Shown here in pieces: positions 49,616 to 61,101 of a stretch of DNA of 64,000 bases. Positions within the stretch are counted from its first letter, which is position 1. Each line of letters opens with the position of its first letter. A program made the translations under genes and the position numbers. Below the pieces are notes generated by a model that was not told the origin of the DNA, made no database searches, and saw only the letters and a program-made list of their open reading frames with translations. Origin of the DNA: Zanthoxylum bungeanum (Eukaryota > Streptophyta > Magnoliopsida > Sapindales > Rutaceae); the NCBI GenBank assembly GCA_019454045.1, contig SKCR01033666.1, positions 310,001 through 374,000 on the forward strand. Reading direction: 5' to 3'.

Positions 49616-50402
49616 TGATGGCACAAGGAGGAAGCATTCCCTTGTGGCCAAGTGCTTATTGTGGGTTGGGGTTCGGTTACGTCCCACCGAGGTCTTATTA
49701 TCTTTGTTGGCATGGGGTCAAAGTTTCTCCATCATGTCCAAGTGTTGAGTGGCACAAGGAGGGAGCATTCCTTTGTAGCCAAGTGCTTATTGTGGCCCGA
49801 GGTCGTGTTGCATCCCACTGAGGCCTTATTATCTTTGTTGGCATGAGGTTGGAGTTTCTCCCCTATGGCCAAGTGTTGAGTGGCACAAAGAGGGAGCATT
49901 CCCTTGTGGCCAAGTGCTTATTATGGCTCGGGGTCGGGTTACATACCACCGATGCCTTATTATCTTTGTTTGCATGAGGTTGGAGTTTATCCCAGTAGCC
50001 TAGTGTTTAGTGGCACAATGAGGGAATATTCCCTTGTGCCTAAGTAGACCCGACCACGGTTCCGGTTTAGAACCGAAACCGAACCAGATGGAACAGTAAG
50101 GTTACGGTTCCATCCGGTTCCGGTTCCAAAACTGGAACCGAACTGAACCCCCAAACGGTTCGGTTACAGTTCCATAAAATTTGGAACTGTAACCTTAAGG
50201 TTTGGTTCGATTCCTGTTCCGAACAGGAACCGAACCAATTTTTTTTCTCTTAAAAAATAGAGAATGGAATCGAAACCGAACCGAATTTTTCAGTTCGGTT
50301 CCTGTACATTTATGCCCAAGTGCTTATTATGGCTCGGGTCTGGGTTACGTCCCGCCGAGGTTCTATTACTGAGTGTTGGTGCAAGGTTGGTTCATTCCCT
50401 TG
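49616..50402 (+). repeat. G tandem array, four units of about 131 bp, last one split
   Basis: Units start with GTGGCACAAGGAGGGAGCAT near 49617, 49749, 49880 and 50010. The fourth is split by a 268-bp insertion at 50046-50313. The core GGCYCGGGTYGGGTTACRTC, CCACCGAGG also occurs in the 57-bp array, so the two arrays are related. Confidence 0.85.
50046..50313. mobile_element. Small inverted-repeat element (MITE-like) in a G repeat unit
   Basis: The insert splits a repeat unit whose intact copies read TGGCCAAGTGCTTATT. Flanks are GCCTAAGT (50038-50045) and GCCCAAGT (50314-50321), an eight-base duplication with one change. The interior is made of GGTTCCGGTTC and GAACCGAACC blocks in both orientations. 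The extreme ends are not a clear inverted repeat. Eight-base duplication fits the hAT superfamily. Confidence 0.7.
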
Positions 50403-50657
50403 CTGTCAAGTGACTTAGATTGCTCGGGGTTGGAATTTCTCCCCCAATGCCTTGTTATTCTAATAATAGCCTAGGAGGTGAGTTTTCCCTTGTGACCTTT
50501 TTTTTTACAGATCATATCCCTTTGGGATTGCAACGTGTCAAGAACATGCATCAGCCTGAGGACACCAGACTGGTTTCCAGCTTCATGCACCACCATCGTT
50601 TTTATAATTCCCGGCACCAACTCGTTAACTCGTTGATACCGAGAACTATGAGACATA
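50403..50657 (+). other. G interior before its 3' LTR
   Basis: No gene seen. Frames at 50420-50710 (+) and 50471-50656 (-) lack family similarity. No clear polypurine tract precedes the LTR. Confidence 0.45.
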
Positions 50658-50835
50658 TGTTAATAGTGGTTTTTTGGCCCCTAAGAAGTCAGAATCCCAA
50701 GGGAAGGTAAAATGGATTTTACACATGACAAGGTAAAATCCTAAGGTCCTTGTGAGGATGAAAAGTCAGACAAAAGGGCTGAATCCCAGGTGATACCTAG
50801 AAGAGGTCATGACCCAATCCTCAAGTGCGGAGAAG
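50658..50835 (+). repeat. 3' LTR of G, left piece
   Basis: Starts TGTTAATAGTGG and matches 5385-5575 through AAGAAGTCAGAATCCCAA and GTCATGACCCAATCC. T begins at 50836. Confidence 0.85.
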
Positions 50836-52693
50836 TGTTGGAATGTATGCCCTAGAGCTACATGTGATGTAAACGGTTTTATGAGTTTTGAAATAATACG
50901 ATGCATTATTCATTTATCAAATTGTTTGTTTAATTTTCGCATATTATATATCATCTTAAATACCCTAGATTACTTATGTGCCTTCAGACTTAGTGTATGA
51001 GTGTCATACACAAGAGGATTTAAGTCTGAAGTTAGTAATCTTAAATAGTCCATAGAGAGCAAACAAAATAGGTACTTTGTTTGTGGTTTATCTATAGCTG
51101 CGGTCCATTCTATATTTGTATGACGATATTGATCCGGATCGTCCATGTAGAAACATGAGAATGGAGGCACCATGTATGATGCGATCATATAGGACTGGAC
51201 CCAGATGGAAATGACATTCTTATAATATCCGTTAAACTAAGAAAGTCATTTCGATCTACTAGATGGTCATATATGGATTGATCTTAATCCTGAGTGTACT
51301 ACAAACTCCTGCATGGGAGGCCATGTCCTTTGATTTACAAAGGTGAGGTTGGTGTAGCAGTCCCGACCAATAGCTACGTACTTTAGGGGCATGGTCTGTT
51401 GTGTAGCTGGGAACGTTTTACATAGATATGGAGTTCACTCCTTCTTGCGAGAAGTAGAGGAGTATCTTTCTTAAGGATTGATTTGGTGCTTGAACGATTT
51501 GAGCGCTCAAGTCTTTCTATTACGAATAGAAAGATTAAAATTCATAATAGTTATGAATAAATCGTTCATTAGAGAATCAATGGTACTTAAGGTAAAAATA
51601 ATTAGAGGGGTATAACGGACATTATGACCCGACTCTAATTACGAGATACTCGTGAAGGGTCAATTCGTATATAATGACTATATCGATGGACACCGACTTG
51701 GTTCGGCTTAATATATTATCTGCGGCAATGAGAGTGCAACTTCAGGTTTTTAGTGGAATAACCCGGAGTTAATAATTCAGAATATTTAATTAAGAGCTTA
51801 ATTAATATTTCGAGATTATTGGAGCTCGGAACCGTAGGTCCATTTGGTCCCCGTGCTAAATCAATATACTATAGCGGATTTAGTATAATTGGATAGTCCA
51901 ATTATATACTCACAAAAGAATAAATATTATTAATATGATTAATAATATTAATTATGTCACACTTGGAACTATATATTAAAATTTAATATATGGTTTTAAT
52001 AATTATATGATAATTATTAAATGAATTAAATAAAATTATATTTGATATAATTTAATAAGGCTAAAGTTGTAATTTCCAATTAAAGGGTTTTGGAAACTCT
52101 TAATTTAATTTTGGAAGTTACAAATACATTATGGCATTAATCCTTTTAATTTTGTAACACCTTTTGGCTTTATGGAAAGTTATTTTGTTGTTACAAAATT
52201 AATTAAGATAAATGAGATTTATTCCTATTTCCTTTAGGCTATTGCCGATTATTACACAAAGAAAATGGGAAGGGATTTGTTTGTTTTGGAAACAAATAAT
52301 CCTTAATATTATTTTGGAAGTTATAACTTTCAAAAGGTTAATTAAATATTTATTTTTGTAACATATATTAGCTTTATGGAAAGTTAATATTGGAAGTTAC
52401 CAAACTAATTATTTTGGTGCCTTGGCCGAATTTGGGAGAGAGGGAAAGGCTTAGGGTTTGTTTTAATTTTGTTAAATTAAACCTAAGTATAAAAAGAAAA
52501 AGATGATTTTTCTTTTCCTAAAACTCTCATTCTTGAAAACCATAGCCTCCATCTTCTTCCTCATTCTCTCTCAATTGTTGAGAAAGAAAAAACCAAGAAC
52601 AAGAAGAAAACATAAGAAAAATATTATTGTGTGACAATGATCTCTAAAGAGTTTAGGGATTCATTTTGTGTGAGTCAAGCCCACACTTGTTTC
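50836..52693 (+). repeat. 5' LTR of T, first part, with TATA box
   Basis: AT-rich, with a run of short palindromes at about 51720-51960 like those of the copia A/B/D/E LTRs. A TATA box, TATAAAAAG, lies at 52488-52496. The LTR 3' border was not found: no primer site of the TGGTATCAGAGC type is visible downstream. A CCAACA at 57652-57657 matches TGTTGG in inverse but lacks a primer site. The last eight bases, CTTGTTTC, are the TSD of hAT1. Confidence 0.75.
52488..52496 (+). promoter_or_regulatory. TATA box in T 5' LTR
   Basis: TATAAAAAG in AAGTATAAAAAGAAAAAG, about 1650 bp into the LTR. Confidence 0.6.
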
Positions 52694-53588
52694 TAGGGGT
52701 GTGCATCGGTCGGTTCGGTCGGTTAATCCTTGATTTTTTAACTGTAACCGAAATTTTCGGTTAAATAAAAGTGTGCCCGATTTAACCAATTTATGACACA
52801 TAACCATTAACCAATTAACCATTATATTTCGGTCGGTTATGGTTAATTCGGTTATTAACCAATCCAATAAATTAAAATTTAATATTTTTTATAATTTTTA
52901 ATTAGTGAAATTATATATGATGTAGGTCGATCCTACCGATTTTTTCGGAACGTTTCAACCAGTCGAACCACTGACGCATTAAATTTTTTGGATCACTAAT
53001 TCGATCACATATCTGATTCTAAAAATACCGATTCTAACTAACATTTGATTAAATATATCTATATTTAATTACATGCGAGAGAAATATTTTTTAAACCCTC
53101 GATGATTGTCACGGCCTCAGATTTCCTTCCAAACCTGCCATGTTAGAAATTTTAAAGGTCACGAATCCACCACGATGCAAAATCTACACATTTGAAATTT
53201 TATGTATTTTTACCTTTAAATTCTTGAGAGAAATTAAAAAGAGTCAAAACCAAGCTGTCAATGCAGCTTGTCATTTGAATTTTATCAATTTTATTTTCAG
53301 GTAGTATTATCAAATCAATATAACTACAACCAATTGAGAGTTTACATGCAGACTATCTTAACTCTAAAAATTAAAGGATTAGCACACGCTAATATATATA
53401 TATGGTTTAATTTCGGTTAATCGGTCGGTTCGGTTATACGAATCTCATAACAGTAACCGAACCGAATAACCGAAAAAGTTAAAAATTTAACCGTAATAAC
53501 CGATTTAACTGAATTAACCGAACCGTATTAAAAAAATGGGTCGGAACGGTTCGGTTAATCGGTTAAAACCGATTAATGCACACCCCTA
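52694..53588. mobile_element. hAT-like non-autonomous element 1
   Basis: 895 bp. Terminal inverted repeats TAGGGGTGTGCAT are identical at both ends, and the eight-base TSD CTTGTTTC is exact (52686-52693 and 53589-53596). Both ends are dense in GGTTCGGTTAATCGG-type subterminal repeats; the middle is AT-rich. No transposase frame, so mobilised in trans if at all. TIR start and TSD length are hAT features. Confidence 0.93.
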
Positions 53589-53596
53589 CTTGTTTC

Positions 53597-53756
53597 CGTT
53601 GGTTGTGAGGCATAGCACGGAAGATCGATTGGTGATCGGATCGTTGAAACAAATCTCATGGAAATTGATCATCATGATCTAATGAAACCTACGCGCAAAT
53701 GATGATCAAAGCTCATGGAGTTGATGATTAAAAGAAAAATCAAAGGAAAAATTCTG
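53597..53756 (+). other. T leader piece between hAT1 and A'
   Basis: Continues the T leader (TCCGTTGGTTGTGAGGCATA and on). It ends near AAAAATTC, where the A' sequence begins. No gene. Confidence 0.6.
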
Positions 53757-55264
53757 GATATGAACGGGAAAGAAACCGGGTTTCACATTCCTGTACATTT
53801 GGGTATACTAGGCATACGTTTGGATGATACCAAACAAGAACCCAAATTGGATAAGTGCCAAATGTAGGTTATCCTAGGGATACAATAAGTATTGTACTTA
53901 TACACCTCACAAGAGAATAATTAGATTACTGCTCACCATGCGGTTTTCCTAAGAGGAATACCGAAATGCAGTGGTAAGTGGGAGGATAGTATAACTCGAT
54001 GAAAATCGGAGTAATACTGTTCAAGGCACCGAATCTTAATGGAACATAAATAGTTCATCAAGGATGAGACTATTACCAATAATCTTCAAATACACAAGAA
54101 CCGCGTAGGTCGGAGAAAGAGTCAGAAAACAACCTGGGGTATGGGTTTCTGATCTAACCTCATAAAGATGTCTATCTTATTGAGGTATACCAACTGACTA
54201 CGTATGAGGAAGTGATACAAGGTATCGACTCCCTATTATGGCAAAGTGTCATAAAGTCCGAAGTGGATTCCATGTATACCAACTATGTTTAGACACTAGT
54301 TGATGTACCGCAAGGCATTGTGCCTATTGGTACTATATAAGTCTTCAAGGAAGACATGCATGGATGGCAACATACCAACGTACTAAGCTAGGCTTGTAGC
54401 AAAAAGGTAGAGTTATCAACATTGTGTTGATTACGACGAAACCTTTTACCTGTTGCCACGGCAAATCCATTTCGACAATGCTTGCTGATGCTGCATGTTT
54501 CATTTATGAAATGTGGCAGCTGAATGCCAAAATCACTTTCCTTAACGGAAACCTTTCAGATGATGCTTACAACATCATGTCGGTTTTGTCGTACTATAAC
54601 AAGCAAACTAGGTTTGCAGGTTATTCGATCCATCTTTGGATTGAAGCACGCATTAGGTTCTTAGAATTGTCGTTTTGATGTAATCATAATAGTTTATGAT
54701 TTAATTCAAAACGAAAATAATTCTTGTGTATATAAGGAGGTTAGTGGGAGTGCACTGACAGTGAATGTCCTGAGTAATGATGATATATCATTTCTTGGAA
54801 ATGATATTCCCATAATATAATCGGTGAAAGCTTGGCTTTCATGATAACGACTATAAGTCGTAACAAAGGTACTATACATTTTGAATAATGGAACAGTGAG
54901 CTGGAAATCTTCCAAGCAAGATACTGTTACCGAATAAACAACAAATGTGGGTTATTACTGCAACTGAGGCAGCAATAGAAGCCATTTGGGTCGATAACAA
55001 ATCTAATTAGATTAGATATAGTTCTGTTAGCAGCTGAGCTAGGCGTCAGCACATGCTAAAGAATTAATGGTCTCATCGACGATCCAGATACTTATTTTGA
55101 TAATCATCTGATTTGTTCGGATCATACATCGTGGCGATGTGATGATTGAAAAAATCGCATCAGATGATAATCATGCAAATCCGCTGACGAAAGCATTTTC
55201 TCAGCATTTTGAGCCAACCATACATAGTTCGGGTGTTAAGCACTCGAGTGACTGGCTATAGGCC
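53757..55264 (+). pseudogene. Copia pol remnant of A' (integrase end, reverse transcriptase, RNase H end)
   Basis: Integrase tail to about 54180; reverse transcriptase from about 54190. At 54424-54678 the blocks KSISTMLADAACFIYEMWQL and NAKITFLNGNLSDDAYN match copia reverse transcriptase (usually DYEIWQMDVKTAFLNG). At about 54843 the sequence jumps from GCTTTCATG to CGACTATAAGTCG of RNase H, the same breakpoint as D. The end of RNase H lies before 55264. Multiple stops. Confidence 0.8.
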
Positions 55265-55275
55265 AAGTGGGAGAT
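55265..55275 (+). other. Polypurine tract of A'
   Basis: AAGTGGGAGAT directly before the LTR. Confidence 0.85.
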
Positions 55276-57360
55276 TGTTGGACAATTATGACCCATAGCG
55301 TCACTATTTGTACAGATCATGGTATTGTTGTACAAATTAACTATGTGACAAAGGAGATTGCACTCTTGTCATTTGTGATTAGATCACCTAGATATATAAA
55401 TGATAGGAGGTCCCTATGATTTGTTCCTGGACTGAGAATGATATGAGACAGTATCAGTCCACGAAGGATAAATCATTAAATATCCCTAGTCAGAGTATTA
55501 TCGAGATTGGACATCTATAAATACGTAAAAGACTAGTATTACACTCGTGCATGTTGTGAGGGCACAACGACATAGTTCTCATATATTTGGGTATATGATA
55601 CTCATGCAAGTGTAATAGGAGATTGTGTTTTACCGATGGTACGGGAAACAGCTTCGCTCTGGATAGACCCCTGCGGAATCACATTGGTAGTATGACTATG
55701 TGTCTATGGGAGTCTGCAATCAGGGTAGGTGTCTTTGGTCTTAACCTGAGACTTGCACCGCTAATACTTACGACAATCAATATACTTTGGTTGAGGTCGT
55801 CCAGGGCTTTAACAGGTTCTGTGTACACCAATGCTGGGTATATTGAGAATCGTAGTGTGTTGGGTGTGATGTTAAGACGGAAGTATCACTCCAGTCATAT
55901 GGAGATGATGGTCACATAGGATACGGAACTCGTTCTCTTAAATGCTCGAGCTATCGGGATATTATGACTAGGTCATAAATATCCGATTATAGAGACTAGT
56001 TGCCAGACATCCGATATGTGCTTCGTACGGGGCTGACACAATTCCAGCCCCAGGCCTAGCACGTGAACATCCGATACTGGATCGACATACGCAATACTAC
56101 GGTATACTACGCTTGATATAGATCACATATTACTATAAGGATATTTCTGAAGAATTGGGTAGGCATGGCGCTTTGTTAGAAGCCAACCTTGTCTTGTAAA
56201 TCGGTATAAACGTAGTACGAGGTACTTACGTGTTCGGATAGTCCGAAGAACGAATTTACTGCCAACATATCCGGGGATCTCATGGGTCGCTTCCCGAAGA
56301 TTCACCGATGATGTATGACTCGCACTTAATTAATCTGGGATTAATTTGAAGAGAGAAAATTAATCTGGGATTAATTACGGAGATATTTTATCTGGGATAA
56401 AATATTAATTAAAGAGAGAGAACGATTAATTTGGAATTAATCAATAAAATAATATATTCGATATATTATGTGAAATTTGATTTCGACGCGAAATTAAAAT
56501 TAGATTTTAATTCAGGCGAACGAATTAATTTAGAATTAATTCGTTAGCGACGTGAATAGTGATTTCGCTAGGCGTAATCATTTAATTACGACGCAACGGA
56601 AAATTCGTTAATTTGGAATTAGCGAACCCGAGCCCGAGATTGTTTACGAGCGCATTCACATTTCGAATTCGAGTGCGGCACGCAAGTCAAATCAAGCGTC
56701 AAATCATTAGTCACATCAAGCGTCAAATCACATGTCACTTTGAGTGATGTGACAATTTGATTGATTGATTTGAGTGATTGATTGATGTGGTAGTTGAAAG
56801 CATTAATTATGCTTTTTGCTTTTGACTTTTGCTTTTTGGAAAATTGAAAAAGTGGTAAATGGTTTTATTTTATTTTTTGGAAAATATAAAAACCAAACAC
56901 TTTTATTTTCTTTTTCACTTCTCTCTCCTCCTTTACGTTTTCATCTCTTTCCCTCCTCTTCTCCTTCACGGTTTGGAACCGTTTCTTCCTCTTATTTTTG
57001 GGTTTGACCGAATGAAGAAGAGAAGCAAAGAAGAAGATATAGTGCTAGCACATACTTGAGTCTTCCTAAGGTGATAGGGCAGTGAACTCTTGAGCTTGGA
57101 ATCATTTTTGGAGCTTGAAGCTTGGAGCTTCCATGGAGTCCACCTATGGCCGAATCTTGGAGGAAAACAAAGGCCAAAACCGAGCAGTCCACTGCATGGA
57201 GAAGCCACTGCCGAGCTTCATGGAGGAGGCCAATTCGTTTTGTTCTTTGTAGCACCATAACCGATCAATGTGAGTAATGTTTTCGCCATTCTACTTTGTT
57301 GTATTCATGCGTTTTTCATACTTGATTTCATGATCTTGGGACCTAATCTAGAAACCAACA
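55276..57360 (+). repeat. 3' LTR of A'
   Basis: 2085 bp, TGTTGGACAATTATGACC to CTAGAAACCAACA. Palindrome row at about 56330-56600. Frames inside it (55623-55919, 56816-57059) recur in other LTRs and are not genes. Confidence 0.93.
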
Positions 57361-58981
57361 TCTTTTTCATTTAAAGTTTCTGTTTTTAATATATTTATAT
57401 GAGTTATAAATATGATATGCATGTTTAGATGAGTGGGCACAATGTAATATTCATATGATGAATGTTTTTGTTATTTCATGTGATGAATGGATTTTGCATT
57501 GGTCGTAAATTTTTCCGGCTCTTATTTTTGTAGTTGGTTTTGTTTTTGGGATGTAAGGCCATAAGGCCATTGTTTACATTTAATGTAATTTTATTTTTCA
57601 ATGTAAAATTTCAATTTTTGTAATTTGGAGCACCGAAGTCGCAAAAATGAGCCAACACCACTTTGAAGCGGGATTTGAAGACCAATGGATGCCTTGGTGA
57701 ATCTTATGTACTAATTAGATTAGTATAGGAAAAATAATAGCCCGGTCAATGCAAAATATTTTTTATGTTAAATGTATGTTTATTTCGAATTGTTTGAATA
57801 ACATGTCATATAGCTTAGGGTGTCCACTCTTGCATTCTACATGCCATAACATGTTTTAGATGCATTATCATTATAGACATAAAAATATGATTTTATGTAA
57901 TTTAAAGTGTTTAAATTAAAATATGATATGCATGAAAATCAATTAATTGGATTAATTGGATTTATGGTTTAAAATTTGAATTCTAATATATATTGGGCTT
58001 AATTAGTGCATAATAAAAATCCATTGGTATATAGGATGGAAACCCGGATATAAATTCCATAGCCGAATCCGAATGGACGGTAATATGGTCTGCACTCGGG
58101 ATACAATTCCGCGTACTATTGGATTTTATAACGCACTAAGATTTATTAAAATGTTTAATTAAAATTTTGACCTTTTTAGAATTCCATAAATTTAAACTTT
58201 TTAGTGTCTAGTATTTTAAGAGTTAAAATATGATAAGTCACTAATATTGCTATCATATTAAATTATTTTAATAGAGTAAAATAATTAGTAAAGACTAATA
58301 GACATTAGTGAGACAAATTTTAAGAGTTAAAATTGTTAGGTTACTAATGGTGAACTAGTGTAAATTAAATTATGTTTTAGCCGCCATAAGTTTATTCACA
58401 CTAGTAATTAAAATAAAATATTAGATATTTTATAGATAGAAACCTTAATTTTAAAATAGTGAGTGGGAGAGAGATATACGACAGTATATCCCGCGATCTC
58501 CGTTGTTAGTCCAAAAACGTGAGATTCAAAAGGCGCCTCGAGACGGCTTTGCTTTCGTCCCCATACGGATGGTGTCCATTTTGGGTCAATATCAGATTTG
58601 GGTTCCGAGAGGATATGGATTCTAGATGTATCTTGTGAACTGACCTACCCTACGGCGGCACTTCACTCGTTAAGTCCAAGAATCCCGAAATTGCGGGTTA
58701 CACTCACAAAGGAATAATTAACTGTTAATAAAATTCCTTGATCGAATGAAACGGTAGTTGTTTAATATAGGAATAAGAGTTATTCCCGCATATATTAAAT
58801 CGACTGAGATTGTCTCGATCTATCATGCAAGAACTTGACCTACCCTATGGCGGCACTTACTTGTGTAATGATATATTTCTGTGGCATAGTAATTCTCTTA
58901 GGTTTCTAATTCATTATTCATGGTTCATGCATCATGTTTAATTTTATGCCAAACTTATTTGATGATTTTAATATGCGATGA
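57361..58981 (+). other. T leader, distal part, with shared module
   Basis: AT-rich and without a long frame. It contains the 91-bp module shared with the F LTR (58026-58117), and a pair of related segments with GACCTACCCTAYGGCGGCAC near 58640 and 58837. It ends with TTATTTTATTTTCAG at about 59000-59014, a good match to a plant 3' splice site just ahead of the gag block. Confidence 0.6.
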
Positions 58982-59201
58982 ATGAATGTTAAATGCATGT
59001 TTATTTTATTTTCAGCCATTGTTTCTCCAATTATTTCCATACTTTCAAACGATAAATTAACAGGAGAAAACTATGTTAAGTGGAAAAGTAACATGAACGT
59101 TATCCTGGTCTGTGAAGACCTAAAGTTTGTCCTGACGGAGGATAGTCCTCCCGAGCCGGCCAGAAATGCTGGCCAAGCTGTGCGCGATACCTACCAGAAA
59201 T
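58982..59201 (+). pseudogene. Copia gag of T, first piece
   Basis: The copia gag start block is clear: SILSNDKLTGENYVKWKSNM, then NVILVCEDLKFVLTEDSPPE. The start codon is uncertain; the ATG at 58982 lies upstream of the conserved part and may not be the original one. The frame runs into hAT2 at codon ...DTYQK and resumes with WVTANEK at 60167 when one TSD copy is removed. Confidence 0.85.
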
Positions 59202-60160
59202 TAAGGGTGGCAGAAAAGCCCAAGCCCGGCCCGGGAGACTAAATTATCAAGCCGGGCTTTAGGGACAGGGCCCGGCCCGGGCTTAAATTAAAAAAAATAA
59301 AAAATAAAAACGGTGAAACTTGAAAGTGAAACTGTGAAACACTGAAAATATTCTAATTCAATTGCTTCTGCTGCTCCTTACCTCTGCCCACACTCACAGT
59401 GCCGTCCTTCCTTTCTCCTTTTTGCCCTAATTCACAATTTCACTGTTCGCATAACATTTCACTATAATCCAATCTCGTCTCTCTCTCTCTGACTCTGAGT
59501 GTCTCTCGGCTCGTCAGTTCATCTTCCAATTTGGATCGTCTGCTACTCTGCTCTGCTCTCATTCTCAATTGCTCTCGGCTCTCCACTCTCCTCTCTTCTC
59601 GCCACGCTCTCGGCTACTCGGCAGTCGGCTAAGCTTGCTTGTTGCTCATGCTCCTCTCAGCCTCAGGTTGCTAATCTTTTACTAGGGTATTTTGAATTTT
59701 TGATAACTGTTATGCTTCTACTTACAAAAGTTTTTGGCAAACACTTACTTTTGCTTGAGTGCCAATGTTTACCAGCCACTTATACCTTATAGATAGTGAT
59801 TCCATTCTGCAGTAGCTGTGGATTAAGAGCCTAAAAACCTCAATCCTATACATACCCTTAGTGAAAATTATTATTTTTCTTTTTGCATTTTTATAAATAA
59901 TTTTTAAAGTTTTTATTGAATAGAATTCTGGGCTTTGAATGTATTGTGCAGCTGGGTTTCACTGCAATTGGGTTGAAGACGAAAGAATGGGTTGTGCTAG
60001 TGTGAATGTATGATATATTTATATAATATAAATTTCATTTAAATTTTTTTTTTAAAAGGGGCGAATTTTGGCCCGGCCGGGCTTTTTTCGGGCCCTTGCC
60101 AAATTGTTTTTGGGCGGGCTCGGGCCGGGCTTCGAAAAGCCCGGCCCATTGCCACCCTTA
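59202..60160. mobile_element. hAT-like non-autonomous element 2, in T gag
   Basis: 959 bp with terminal inverted repeats TAAGGGTGGCA at both ends and an exact eight-base TSD CCAGAAAT (59194-59201 and 60161-60168). GC-rich GCCCGGCCCGGG-type subterminal blocks follow each end. The 59499-59792 frame is inside it and looks like a chance reading of TCTC-rich sequence; the CT-rich stretch at 59400-59650 could be a captured gene piece. No transposase. Confidence 0.94.
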
Positions 60161-60168
60161 CCAGAAAT

Positions 60169-60668
60169 GGGTCACAGCAAATGAGAAAGCCCGTTGTTAC
60201 TTGCTAGCAGGGATGTCTGAGGTTCTTGCTGCAAAACATGAACCTATGGCTCTAGCATCTCAGATGATGGAGTCATTGCAGGGCATGTTTGGGTAGCATT
60301 CGGAGCGTCAATGCCATGAGGCCATGGTCTCAGCGATGACTGCTAAGATGAAGGATGTGACATCAGTTCAAGAGCATGTCTTGAGGATGATGACCTATCT
60401 CAACATTGCTGAAACCCATGGAACTCGTATTGACGAGTTTAGCCAGGTGATCATGATTATGGAAACTCTTCCGAAGAGTTACCTGCAGTTTAAAAGCAAC
60501 TATGTTATGAACAAGTTGACTTTTACTTTGACCCAACTGCTTGATGAGCTCACCCACTACGAGTCCATACTTGTGGATGCTCGTAAGCCCAGTGTTATGG
60601 CAAATGTTGTCAAGTCTTCAAAATCTGCAAAGATAAATAAGAATAACACTGGAAGGCTAAAGGTATAG
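60169..60668 (+). pseudogene. Copia gag of T, second piece
   Basis: Reads NEKARCYLLAGMSEVLAAKH, a stop at 60294-60296 (after GMFG), then continues in frame as MVSAMTAKMKDVTSVQEHVL and IDEFSQVIMIMETLPKSYLQ, the UBN2 gag block. It ends at a stop at 60666-60668. The CCHC zinc knuckle that should follow is missing, apparently by deletion near 60665-60675. Confidence 0.88.
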
Positions 60669-61101
60669 CTACTTGACATACGTAAAGACCTTGCTGAAGG
60701 TAACTTTACTATGAGAATTAGGACAAGGGATGATGTTTCAGTAAAACAGTGGGAGTTATCAGTTTTCAATTTTTTTTTCAAATAAAAGTTATTTGAATTT
60801 AAACAAAGTTGTGTTTGTTCTTGTTTGGTCATGGAAATTTGATTTCTGATTCGAAACTATTGCATGATGGTTATCATTTATCTAATAATAATAGTTATTA
60901 TTTCATAAATGAATTACCTATATGCTAAGGAAACTAGAAGATAACTTGTATGTGTTAAGACCGTTAACACATAAGCCACTGCTCAATACTGAAATATTTT
61001 AGGTTGAGAAACCTAAAACTAAATGGCAAAAGATTTCTCACGATGACACATATATATGGCGTCTTAGACTTGGTCATATCAGCCTTGACCGGATAAACAG
61101 A
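60669..61101 (+). pseudogene. T protease remnant and start of GAG-pre-integrase
   Basis: Protease flank similarity (EGNFTMRI, DDVSVKQWELSVFN) is readable from about 60690, but the DTG/DSG active-site segment is not found. Several frameshifts follow to 61000. The GAG-pre-integrase block then reads HDDTYIWRLRLGHISLDRIN from about 61040. Confidence 0.75.

Larger units (their letters stand above)
53757..57360 (+). mobile_element. Copia A', 5'-truncated copy of the A/B/D family
   Basis: Starts abruptly in the integrase region (GATATGAACGGGAAAGAAACC, compare D at about 24672) and runs to a complete 3' LTR. The 5' LTR, leader, gag and first part of pol are missing. The right flank (TCTTTTTCATT) and left flank (AAAAATTC) can be joined into one T sequence, so the left part was probably lost by a deletion after insertion. 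It shares D's deletion between reverse transcriptase and RNase H. Confidence 0.85.

Noticed and set aside
57652..57657. CCAACA as the end of T's 5' LTR
   Set aside because: It mirrors TGTTGG, but no primer-binding site follows, so the border is left open.
59499..59792. 97-aa frame within hAT2
   Set aside because: Serine- and leucine-rich reading of a CT-rich stretch; no homology and no partner frame.
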